Part shown: positions 1 to 8,434 of the stretch, piece by piece
How the letters are laid out: the number at the start of each line of letters is the position of its first letter
Position numbering within the stretch: position 1 is the stretch's first letter
NCBI RefSeq assembly: GCF_000003605.2
Contig: NW_003129357.1
Span: forward strand, 525,881-536,245
Origin: Saccoglossus kowalevskii
Lineage: Eukaryota > Hemichordata > Enteropneusta > Harrimaniidae
Direction of reading: 5' to 3'
DNA length: 10,365 bases
Notes under the pieces: model-generated
Database searches by the model: none
What the model saw: only the letters and a program-made list of their open reading frames with translations
Told to the model about the DNA's origin: nothing
Made by a program: the position numbers and the translations under genes

Positions 1-46
1 CTCTCAACAATACTGAGCGAATGACTCACTGGGCGCAAACCCATCG

Positions 47-63
47 TCTTCCGAGACGGAAGA
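47..63. repeat. Perfect 7-bp hairpin near the window start
   Basis: TCTTCCG (47-53) pairs perfectly with CGGAAGA (57-63) across an AGA loop. An overlapping alternative stem, CGTCT (45-49) with AGACG (54-58), uses the same bases, so two exclusive foldings are possible. The patch is richer in GC than the DNA after it. No RNA gene is recognised here, and the window edge cuts off the context. Confidence 0.4.
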
Positions 64-655
64 ATGCCCATTATTTGTGAACATTGACACTCCATAACAG
101 ATGAGTAATGAACTGAAATTAACAAAAACATCTTTAATCCCTTTTCTCACTGACATAAATGAAAGTGCCCAATCTCTTCCTATGAGATAGTGTTGTATCG
201 AATACAGTAGTTGAACAAATATTGGAATTCAACACTGAGGCTCCACCAATAGAATAATAGCTATAAAGAAAATTAATCAATGATTATATCACAGAGAATT
301 AACGCCTGTGTGGCGCTGCATCTTCCAACTTATTAATTCGAGCATTGATAACAAAACCTTGCATATTTAATTCCATCGGTTATTAAGCTTGTGACAGGTA
401 CATGGTATGCATACTCGCAAAACTTGTGAATGTATAAAGCGGTTTATTATTGAAAATACTAAAATCAATAAGTTTATCGCTACATGCACAGTATGTATGC
501 TGACAATGGTGACGTGTGTGAGCTTTTTCCCCCCAATAAATATGCTGCATACAGTCGAATATAAGTATTGTGTCTATTATAGATGCATACCGTAGACAGC
601 ATACACAAATATCCTGTACACGAGCACTTATATAATCGGGTGTTTTAGGTTGAGT
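64..655. other. Non-coding DNA with a GCATAC/GTATGC-rich patch
   Basis: No recognisable gene. Short open frames on both strands between 383 and 658 have Cys- and His-rich translations without any known domain, consistent with chance. The hexamer GTATGC or its complement GCATAC occurs at 405-410, 409-414, 495-500, 547-552, 585-590 and 599-604. It includes the perfect 10-bp palindrome GTATGCATAC at 405-414. Confidence 0.5.
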
Positions 656-719
656 CATTGCATGTGTATTTGTTCAAAATAAAACAATTTGGAAGAAAAG
701 TGTTTTAATTACCCTTATG
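656..719 (+). repeat. Imperfect direct repeat, copy 1 (partner 813-889)
   Basis: Two well-matched segments recur about 160-170 nt downstream. Positions 656-674 match 813-831 at 17 of 19 bases. Positions 681-719 match 851-889 at about 32 of 39 bases. The spacer between the segments is longer in the second copy. This indicates an old local tandem duplication. No coding or RNA function is visible. Confidence 0.6.
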
Positions 720-812
720 AACTTGTGTACATGTCGTATACATAAACACTTATGAAAGATATATGGGTGTGTCGGGTGTGGTACATTGGAACATTTCCTA
801 AATCATACGTCA

Positions 813-889
813 CATTGCCTGTGTGTTTGTTTTAGGAAGTGCTTAAAGTTAAAACAATTTAGAAGAATAGCGTTTCAGTTACTCTCATG
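813..889 (+). repeat. Imperfect direct repeat, copy 2 (partner 656-719)
   Basis: This is the second copy of the local duplication. The conserved parts are 813-831 and 851-889, the latter starting with AAAACAATTT in both copies. About 13 nt of extra sequence between the parts, relative to copy 1, indicates an indel after duplication. The surrounding short ORF at 786-971 is not convincing as a gene. Confidence 0.6.
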
Positions 890-2022
890 TGTCTTATGCA
901 TGAGCACTTTGCGACAAAATTACAGTCTAGTTTTTTGTGTTGAAACATCGTTTGTGATTTTGCTTTTCTGAAGTGTTTCAAAAAATGTGTAGAGAAAATG
1001 TTAAAATCACATTTGAAAGTGCTTAGATGTGATTGGAACTACAACTACCGTTCACCAAATGCGGAGTATCACAATCCGTTAGTCAACGAGGTACTTAATT
1101 CACCACGTGTCTCGGTAATATTGGCTCGTAAGACCATTTTAGCGTACATACAATTAATTCTTCCACAAACTGTTGTTTGACATAAAATTGTTTCCTGAAG
1201 GTAATGCCATGACTCATCTCATCATGCGTTGAATTACGTCACCTTCGGTGATTGTCTAGTTGGCATATATATCATTATGCTTACTCACGAGTCCACAGAC
1301 TTTTCCCTCAATTTTGTCAATACTGCTTGCATAAAGTTGGGTGCACCAGTCCATAAATATGCTATGAATAATTATTATATAATGCACATGTTTTTAATTA
1401 CAACAGTGTGCTTTCAAGTAAAACGGCGTGTTTTAATGAAAAACATGAAAGATTTACAGAGTATGCCTTGCTGAACAGTAACGCGACGCAGATCATTGCA
1501 TGGTGGTGGCTGCAGCTTTAAGTCGATGATTTCATTTCTCAACGTTAATTTATCGGCGACTCAAAACAAATAAGTATGTGCGTGCGCGTGTTCTTGTGCT
1601 GGTTTGAAAGTGCGCCTTGTGTAAGACCAAATAACAAACCTGTATGTAGGATTGATACTTAACAAAACGCCGAAGGTCCGTGAGCGAGCGAACGATTCTG
1701 CACATAAAGCATCAGACCAAACATTTTGCAAAAAGCGAGACGACAGTTGATAAGTGGGATATTATGGTTGTCTAAACATTGTAATTGAGAACAACACAAG
1801 TTTAAAACGTGAGTGAAGTTGAGCTAGTGTTAATATAACAACACTAAAACAAGAAATGGAAGCTATTTATCTATATTTCTGGTGAAGATGGGAATATCAA
1901 AATTACTACGTCTGCTTACTAGCAGAAATCATCTTAAATACACCCAGATATAGAGCCTGTTTTTCATAAACACAACTTTTGCAGTAAAAGGCCAGCTGAA
2001 TGAACTCGATAGTCTAACTAGG
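890..2022. other. Gene-free AT-rich interval
   Basis: Only short open frames of 60-81 codons occur here (for example 998-1180 and 1229-1474), with no recognisable domain, signal peptide or repeat structure. Apart from the alternating tract at 1574-1591, I see nothing assignable. Exons of a spliced gene cannot be excluded by eye. Confidence 0.45.
1574..1591. repeat. Alternating purine-pyrimidine tract (Z-DNA-prone)
   Basis: Eighteen consecutive bases alternate purine and pyrimidine, mostly GT and GC dinucleotides with a CGTGCGCG core. Such tracts can adopt the Z form under negative supercoiling. It is short and stands alone in gene-free DNA, so any role is speculative. Confidence 0.5.
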
Positions 2023-2059
2023 CAGTTACTTTATACGCAGTTACGCTATACGCAGTTAC
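2023..2059 (+). repeat. 15-nt tandem repeat, about 2.5 units
   Basis: The units CAGTTACTTTATACG (2023-2037) and CAGTTACGCTATACG (2038-2052) differ at two bases, and CAGTTAC (2053-2059) begins a third. This is a small minisatellite consistent with replication slippage. It lies outside any gene. Confidence 0.8.
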
Positions 2060-3198
2060 AGGTACTCAAGCCTCAACATGTGTATAGGTCCCCATGACCC
2101 GAATAAAGCTTCCCAGAGAAGTCGCTATCCATCACCATAAATTGACGACATACTACTTCGCTGAGATGTGAATTTGTAAAATGTGTGAAGTAGCCCGGAA
2201 AAATTGCTGGTTCGTAACCGACATTTGTATAAGTGAGTTGATTTCTAACGGCTGAAAAGCCGACTACCGACAGAGTAATCGTCACAGATCAGATAAAAAA
2301 AACCCGCTGTAATGGCTTCCTTTCTACAAATGTGCAGAGCCGAGCGTTGCCACTACAACCATGACGATACAAGTTGTATTCCTAGGCAATAATGAGAAAA
2401 TGACAATAATTTTCCGCCCCAGCCTGTCAATAATATGTATAAAATATTGTAGTGTGGATTATTAAGTTCAATATAAAAGAAAACGGCAAATATTTTAGTG
2501 CTGTATTTAGTGAACTGGATGTTGTTAAGGAAAACTTATTTTGTCACTTGTTTCTGTTTTGAATAACCAGTAATCTTAATAAACCAACCGTTACGGACGG
2601 AATGACGTAACTGACTTTAATCAGTGCTAATCGAAAGCTGAAAAGCAAGTAATATTCAGACAAGATAAGGTAATGAATGAACACGCTGTTGACGCACGAT
2701 ATATTGGTGTAGTATTCATCAAGTTGAAATGAGGTCAAGAAGTACAGAAATCGACATTCTTTGCTTTTTCGTAATTTAACAAGAAGTACAATTTCCATGA
2801 CTAAATGCTGATAAGAGACAACACTGTCGTTTTTTATCTGCGTTTATTCGCCATCCTTTGAAGCAGGGGGGGGGGGGTATTCTGCTATCACATTCTCAGC
2901 TTGTCGGGAAAAAAATAAACTAAAATAGGAAATGACTGAACATCACGAAAAACACTTTCAGACACCAAGCCCAAGATTACGAATATGAGATTATTGCACA
3001 ATAGGTAAGTTAACGGAAATATCACTGAGTATTGCGGTGAATACACTGTATGGTTTATAGCTTACCCAACTAACTTAGATACAGCTTACGCATGGAAAAT
3101 GAGCTAAAATCTCTGAAACTAGCGCTTTCTATATGTGCTTTGTGAGACAGCAACGACATTTCTGTATTGGTCGAGTTTGTGTATCGAAGCTGAATAAA
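2060..3198. other. Gene-free interval
   Basis: Minus-strand open frames at 2073-2285 and 2544-2798 have translations without any recognisable family. A tRNA B-box-like string, GGTTCGTAACC, occurs at 2209-2219, but no convincing A box or cloverleaf goes with it. The only clear low-complexity element is the G run at 2866-2877. Nothing else is supportable. Confidence 0.45.
2866..2877 (+). repeat. Homopolymer run of 12 G
   Basis: Twelve consecutive G residues lie in otherwise AT-rich DNA. Such runs are length-unstable, prone to sequencing error, and can form G-quadruplex or triplex-like structures. No associated gene is visible. Confidence 0.9.

Positions 3199-3240
<42 letters not shown>
3199..3240 (+). 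repeat. (AAT)14 microsatellite
   Basis: Fourteen perfect AAT units span 42 nt, with no interruptions. In one forward frame the tract reads as polyasparagine, but that frame shows no domain or other coding signal, so it is read here as a non-coding microsatellite. Perfect uninterrupted repeats of this length are usually polymorphic. Confidence 0.95.
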
Positions 3241-3242
<2 letters not shown>

Positions 3243-4763
3243 GCATTCTTCTATTTATTGTGCAAAAATCATTAGAATTATAAATTTCAACATGAAAGAG
3301 AAGAGGGCGATTGCGAATTTGATAATGTTTTGAAATTATTATTATTAAATTATATTAATTATGCAAGGAAGGGACGAGCATACATATCGAGTTCTTTATT
3401 ATTTTCTAGTTTTTTCATAAATGTAATGGTCAAGAATTTACAAGAAAGCGGTATTGAATTTATTTTGATCCAGCCGATATATATCTGTAAATCTAAAAAG
3501 TATACTAATAAGATCGGGGCAGATTCGATTATTTATTTTTTTGGACAGTCATTAGCATACACAAGAATGCTCCGAATGTAGCCGTTTTTTAATACTAACA
3601 ATATAATCGGTATGAATACCAAAATGTTACAATACAACACATAATTTATCACGCAACTGAAACTAACAGCGGAGAATGATGTTAAAAATATTTAAAAAAA
3701 AGACGAAAATGCTTCGGAATTGTAGCATTGAACAAAGATGGACCTATTCAGTTATTTGTCACGATCTACAAACAATGTGCTGTATTTTGCATTCTTTGGA
3801 ATGTTTGATTTTATATAGTAATGCCAGTAGTAAAAAAATACATCCAAAGCTAGCCATTCACTAGACACTAAAGAAAATGATAGATGAAACAAGTGAGAGG
3901 AAAAAAGAATTTCTTTTTAATTTATCCCTATCCCAATTTATATTATAATAAATATGCTGTTAAAAACTCTCACCCGAGACTCCTTGAAGATCGTGTGTAA
4001 TAACACGCTTCAATATGGTGAAGCGACGTTTTGCTGTAAATATACATATACATAATTTTTCAAATTTTCATATATTTTGCCAGTCATTGTAACAAACAAC
4101 ACTGTGGACTCCTGGTTTTTTTGTCTGAATACGAATTTACTCACTAGAGACCTGTCACCACATGTCGTTTACTGATAACATATATTGGTTAACCGGTTAT
4201 TAGAATACCTATGGTTAATTAAATCGTATGTCGATGAATGTGTTTTTATTCTGATAACTGCTACTCCGTGTACGTGTTTTAGTGTAAATGCATACTTGTT
4301 TTTGATATGCCGACTAAAAACCCCAGGGTATTTGTAAATTAGAAGCTGCTAGGATTAAAGAAAAAATGATCTTTCAATTCGCATTGATGTTGTACATGGG
4401 TTTATTTTTTTTAACTGTTCAAAGATTTATAAAAACACTTCCATTAACATTTGCAATCTTTGGTGAGTCTTCCCGGTCAATCGATTCAGAGGGCAGGGGC
4501 ATTGATGTCAAGCTTACGCGCATTAACAGTAAATTTAGAGCAATCTAAAAGTGTTTTTAACATTATCGACTACTTTAAGCGCACTTGCGAGATGCAATGA
4601 TTAATGCAAAGCAGTGCACATGATCGAATATATTCTTCAACTCTTTGTTTCTATGCGATTAGTGAGTGTGAGGCAAATTAATATACGATTTTACAGATTA
4701 CCTATGTTAAGAACCAAACCGAAATACTATCATATCGAGCCTACTCCCACCTTACATATGCGG
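3241..4763. other. Gene-free AT-rich interval upstream of the GPCR
   Basis: Open frames of 60-83 codons at 3330-3581, 3676-3864 and 4366-4548 have no recognisable domains and sit in AT-rich sequence where such frames are expected by chance. Upstream regulatory DNA or 5' UTR exons of the receptor gene could lie here, but no specific site can be pointed to. Confidence 0.45.
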
Positions 4764-4786
4764 ATTTAATGTACCCTGCATTAAAT
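4764..4786. repeat. Perfect 8-bp inverted repeat, 7-nt loop, upstream of the GPCR
   Basis: ATTTAATG (4764-4771) and CATTAAAT (4779-4786) are perfect reverse complements around a 7-nt spacer TACCCTG. The structure sits about 205 nt before the receptor start. It could be a dimeric factor site or a chance AT-rich hairpin, and nothing else in the sequence supports a function. Confidence 0.4.
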
Positions 4787-4849
4787 GGAATCTACCGGCT
4801 TTTAGTCCTAATGTATTCATTCGACAAGGTTACAAGAAGATATTTGAAT

Positions 4850-4879
4850 TCCTGCTTTTTGTTTGCCAATCACATGCAG
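4850..4879 (+). promoter_or_regulatory. Possible 3' splice acceptor for a 5' UTR intron of the GPCR gene
   Basis: A pyrimidine-rich tract (about 4850-4867) is followed by CAG at 4877-4879, which is the form of a 3' splice site. It lies 112 nt upstream of the receptor ATG. Many intronless-ORF GPCR genes carry introns only in the 5' UTR, so this is plausible. No matching donor can be assigned. A competing reading is a TATA-type promoter using TATATTA at 4932-4938, about 55 nt before the ATG. The sequence cannot decide between them. Confidence 0.25.
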
Positions 4880-4880
4880 G

Positions 4881-4919
4881 ATGCCCACGGATTGCGGGAA
4901 TGTTTTCGATATGCGATAG
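4881..4919 (+). other. Candidate 12-codon upstream ORF before the GPCR
   Basis: An ATG at 4881 with A at -3 opens a 12-codon frame that closes with TAG at 4917-4919, 72 nt before the receptor start. It is not in frame with the receptor. If the mature 5' UTR begins near 4880 or further upstream, this uORF could reduce translation of the receptor. Whether it is transcribed is unknown, and a frame this short arises easily by chance. Confidence 0.25.
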
Positions 4920-4991
4920 CACGTCGCCTCATATATTAGACTGTATCTAATGTGAAAGCAACGCGTTGGTGAACAATTACCAGACTTGACG

Positions 4992-6191
4992 ATGTCAGAA
5001 TTCAACTACACCTGGAGGATCGATTTCGACCAGTATATATTCGACTATTTTGATGCGGTGTATCAGGAAAGTAGTTCTCACCCGGTGTTTCGGGGGATCT
5101 TTATCTCGGTGTACGTAGGAATAATAGTCACTGGTGTCTTCGGCAATATTATGGTATGTATGGCCGTGAAACGGAACAAAAACCTACACACACCGACGTA
5201 TGTATTCATATGTAACTTATCCATCAGCGACATCGCTGTATGTCTGTTCTGTTTGCCGTTGACACTCGTTTACACGCTATCAGATACGTGGCTATTCGGT
5301 GAATTTCTCTGCTACACTGTATTACCGCTTCAGACTGTGTCCGTACTGGTGTCGACATTGACGATGACAGCAATTGCCATCGACAGATACGTTCTCATTC
5401 TGTACCCTTTGAAGAAACGCATTACTTTACAACAGAGCACCACTATCATGGTTTCGATCTGGCTGTTATCGCTCAGTCTATCGGCGCCTCTAATTGCATA
5501 TCGCCTGTACGAAGAAGTTAATATTCCTGAATTTCATTTAAACAGGGTATTATGCAGCGAAGCTTGGCCAAGCACTCGGAAGAAACAAATTTACACGTCA
5601 TTAATTTTCACCTTTCAATATATATTGCCTATAATTGTAATTCTGATAACATACTATCGTGTATGGGTTAAACTGAGAAATCGAGTTGTCCCTGGCGTTC
5701 TTACAACTGAACAAGTACAGTCGGAAATGTCCAAGAAATACAAAACGAACAAAATGTTAATGGCGGTTGTGGTAGTGTTTGCCGTTACGTGGTTACCCCT
5801 AAATGTTTGGATTCTTTTATCAGACTTCCAATTTTCTATTCTCGACGGTCACTGGATTGATTTAAGTTATCACATCTGCCATTCCGTTGCCATGATATCA
5901 GCGTGCATCAACCCGTTTCTCTATGGTCGCCTTAGTGATATATTTTATCGAGAGTTTCGCCAAATGGTGCCGTGCATTGCCTCTATTTGCGGAGGGGCGT
6001 CTACAAACGTTGAAAACCTCGCACACAGAAATCCAGTTTGCGTGGGCACCAACTTAGATGACTTAAACAACTTCAATCAAGGCCATCGGGCATGTTTGTA
6101 CGCTGACAGCCATACCGGAAATTCGCGTGAAGGAAATTCAAGAAGTTCGCCATCTACCAACCCCACGCGTTTTAGTTCCAATTTAGTGTGA
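4992..6191 (+). CDS. Class A neuropeptide GPCR, PrRP receptor / short neuropeptide F receptor-like, intronless coding region
   Basis: The product is a 399-residue plasma-membrane receptor expected to bind an amidated neuropeptide and signal through heterotrimeric G proteins. Numbering runs from the ATG at 4992, which has A at -3; the frame is closed upstream by TGA at 4953-4955, with no other in-frame ATG between. Seen: a sequon NYT at residues 5-7; TM1 about 36-58 with GN at 51-52; TM2 73-94 with D80; C107 and C188 as the likely disulfide; DRY at 131-133 after TM3; TM4 with W157; TM5 with P213; TM6 with TWLP ending at P269; TM7 ending in NPFLY at 307-311; then an amphipathic helix 8 and a polar Ser/Asn-rich tail with C328 and C333 as possible palmitoylation sites. 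From knowledge of the family, the intracellular stretch VKLRNRVVPG (226-235), the CSEAWP loop (188-193) and Asp at 6.59 (D278) point to the PrRP/sNPF receptor branch. An NPF/NPY- or RYamide-type receptor is the main alternative. The length is normal and no key residue is missing. Confidence 0.93.
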   Translation: MSEFNYTWRIDFDQYIFDYFDAVYQESSSHPVFRGIFISVYVGIIVTGVFGNIMVCMAVKRNKNLHTPTYVFICNLSISDIAVCLFCLPLTLVYTLSDTWLFGEFLCYTVLPLQTVSVLVSTLTMTAIAIDRYVLILYPLKKRITLQQSTTIMVSIWLLSLSLSAPLIAYRLYEEVNIPEFHLNRVLCSEAWPSTRKKQIYTSLIFTFQYILPIIVILITYYRVWVKLRNRVVPGVLTTEQVQSEMSKKYKTNKMLMAVVVVFAVTWLPLNVWILLSDFQFSILDGHWIDLSYHICHSVAMISACINPFLYGRLSDIFYREFRQMVPCIASICGGASTNVENLAHRNPVCVGTNLDDLNNFNQGHRACLYADSHTGNSREGNSRSSPSTNPTRFSSNLV

Positions 6192-6269
6192 CGGCGATCA
6201 TCGTCTATGACGCTACATATATCGTACTGGGACAATTGTTTACAACATTCTCAACAAAAAATATAATTG

Positions 6270-6275
6270 AATAAA
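6270..6275 (+). promoter_or_regulatory. Poly(A) signal AATAAA of the GPCR gene
   Basis: A canonical AATAAA begins 79 nt after the receptor stop codon. A T-rich, GT-containing stretch follows at about 6304-6313, which fits a downstream cleavage element. Cleavage would be expected around 6285-6300, giving a short 3' UTR of roughly 100 nt. The hexamer is common by chance in AT-rich DNA, so the case rests on its position and on the downstream element. No transcript end can be seen directly. Confidence 0.6.
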
Positions 6276-7605
6276 GAATTTGCAATTTTAAATGACACGT
6301 ACATATTTTTGTTATCATGAATATAAGCGACTGTGTTAACTGGACTTAATTGGAGCGCAATTAAAGCAACTTATTTGGGTATATATGATGTTGACGATTA
6401 TTAATTCCACGCACGTTTTCTTCAACAACCACGGAAATTGGTCACAGTTAAAGTTAAAACAACTCTATTAGAATCAATTTAAAAAAGGTTCAACCTAAGA
6501 ATTAAAATACAGTTTGAATACTAAATACAAGACGATACGGTATTAGTATGTATGTCGCCATGGTCCCAGTACACGTCACATTCGCCGTCATATTCTTGTT
6601 CAAGTTGCGAAGGTATACGTCACAGCAGCGATCTGACTAAAATAAGCTCTAATTGAGCTATAATTAATGTCGTGAAACATATGTATATGATAAAATACAG
6701 TTATTACCTGCATATGGGTCTTATGCGATGTATAAAACGCGCGTAAAAAAAATGTTCATTTCACCAAAAAAATAGACGCGCCGTGTGACAATCCTGGCGC
6801 TTCATTTTGTCATAATTATAATACTTACTTAGTAACTATAATTGAATTTGTAACTACTTTGTATATAATAGCCAAAAGAATATACATTTATATTTCACCT
6901 GTAAACAGTACATTCTCGATAACTGAACAAGTAAATTTAGCAATGTGTATATTTTCTGGAATCCACGATAAAATATAAGTGCCTTATAATGAAGAAATGG
7001 AAGTTGTTTAACGCGGTTTCCGGTCGTGTATTCTTCCATACATTGCTGACATGTCGACAGTTCATTTGTCAGACACTGTATCAGCTAACGAAACACTCGG
7101 GCACTCAGTTATAAATCGGCGCCCATCACGGCGTTCAAACACAATTTCTGCAACGTGTTTGCGATCTTAACGTCATGCAATGACTCGAAGGCAAATACTG
7201 AAATAGAAAGGGGACATGTTGATGAGCGTCACAATATCACACAAAGCAACGTGACAATTTAGCTAATATACTATTGCTGAATACCTAGTTATGCCCCCCG
7301 GTCGTGACAAACATTGTGATTGTTCGTTTGTCCCGGTTGAGGTAATAAGAAACACTTTGATTATATATACCATACGTTATTCAGATTGTGGATGAGCCAT
7401 GAGAGATTATCTTTACAACATGGTTTAAGCAGATAACCTGAATTAGGCTAGATCTGTGAACAGTATAGACTAGCTGCTGGTTTAGAAGGCTTATTTTGTC
7501 CTTGAAGATCAGTTACATTGTAGATCCGTTTTATCAAACGGATGAGTTCTCCAAAAATGAAATGTGTGAAAAGGTCATTATCACCTTTCTTGCTGATAAA
7601 CGCGT
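6276..7605. other. Gene-free interval between the GPCR and the A/B repeat
   Basis: The sequence is AT-rich with no recognisable gene on either strand. Minus-strand frames at 6854-7039 and 7448-7684 have no family resemblance. The only small structure noted is a perfect 5-bp hairpin, AGCTC-TAATT-GAGCT, at 6645-6659. Homology with the second A copy may extend a few bases upstream of 7606 but fades quickly. Confidence 0.45.
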
Positions 7606-7898
7606 ACGTGACAACACGTGGTATTCGGATGGTTTTACGGTCCCATTCAATGCAGCACGCACAGCACACAGTATTCGCCCGCATTGTCGGTGGCGTCCTT
7701 TGATGTTTGTTTCAGACAATGAGCAAAATTCACGCACATGAATCGTATTTTACGTAAATGTATCACGACTTCCCCTTTTCCTTGCCATGAGTGTAATAAT
7801 TGCGTACCCTGTCGCACGTTATAGTGACATTTTACATGTAAATTATCTTACCAAAACATCTTAGAAACGCACTCTAGATGTCATCACGATTATACGCC
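7606..7898 (+). repeat. Repeat block A, copy 1
   Basis: This block of about 293 nt matches 8823-9114 in the same orientation. The first 90 nt are nearly identical (about four differences, including a one-base gap near 7641-7643), and similarity falls in the second half. It ends at a shared CGCC. The open frames crossing it on either strand carry no recognisable domain. In the second copy the one-base gap shifts every frame, so there is no sign of selection on a protein. It is probably part of a dispersed non-autonomous repeat or of a local duplication. Confidence 0.85.
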
Positions 7899-8434
7899 TC
7901 AATAGTTGATTTAAGGTAGAAGCTTACTCATAATTTTTGAAAAAAAAATGGTTTATTATGTAAAATCATGGAGTAATTGTCCAATGGTACCATGGAATAG
8001 CATTCTTTTGTGGGTTACAGTGACGTATTTTGAAAAACTTCTGGTATTTTTCTAAAATCGTTATTTTTAGAACAATTCAATAGAGCCCAATGTTAAAGAA
8101 AAATTACATTGTTTGACAGTTTTTTTAAAACCCAAAGTTTTTAAATAATTCAGAACAACAATAAGTACTCCATCATTAAAAATATATAATTATTTCATCC
8201 TATGTCACCAAGCTAAAATTATTGATATGGCATAATATCTGTCATAGGTACTTATGGTAAAAGCGTTATAATACTGTAAAAATGACCATTAAACACTAAA
8301 TTACAACAACAATTTTTTCAAAATTTAAGTTGGTGATTTCCCAACCTTTTTCTAGTTAAATATCCTTATAATGCTCGGGAGTACGATTTATTGGAGAATG
8401 GATGAATTCTGGGTATTTACATTCATAAGTAGGC
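7899..8434. mobile_element. 536-nt segment between blocks A and B, present only in copy 1
   Basis: In copy 2 blocks A and B lie within about 3 nt of each other, whereas here about 536 nt of AT-rich sequence separates them. It has no coding potential and contains A and T runs. An insertion into copy 1 is the simplest reading, but a deletion from copy 2 would look the same. Near the ends, 7917-7932 and 8424-8439 are imperfect inverted repeats (12 of 16 paired), which would suit a small non-autonomous DNA transposon. The right repeat overlaps block B by a few bases and no clean target-site duplication is seen, so the class is unproven. Confidence 0.45.

Noticed and set aside
383-658. Minus-strand 91-codon frame with many Cys and His residues
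   Set aside because: No family resemblance, no signal peptide and no regular cysteine spacing; it lies in AT-rich non-coding DNA.
2209-2219. tRNA B-box-like GGTTCGTAACC, suggesting a tRNA or SINE
   Set aside because: No A box at the right distance, no cloverleaf stems, and the string is nearly palindromic by itself.
3133-3333. Forward frame with a run of 14 asparagines
   Set aside because: The run is the (AAT)14 microsatellite read in frame; the flanks show no coding signal.
4986-4991. Receptor start at TTG (4986), giving a 401-residue protein
   Set aside because: The codon at 4986 is TTG, which is not a usual start in animal nuclear genes. The ATG at 4992, with A at -3, is two codons downstream and gives a normal N-terminus.
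4817-5005. Minus-strand 62-codon open frame overlapping the receptor start
   Set aside because: It has no recognisable domain and overlaps the real coding start on the other strand; chance frame.
7496-7741. Forward 81-codon frame entering block A, and minus-strand frames over the same bases
   Set aside because: Copy 2 of block A carries a one-base gap that shifts the frame, and no domain is recognised.
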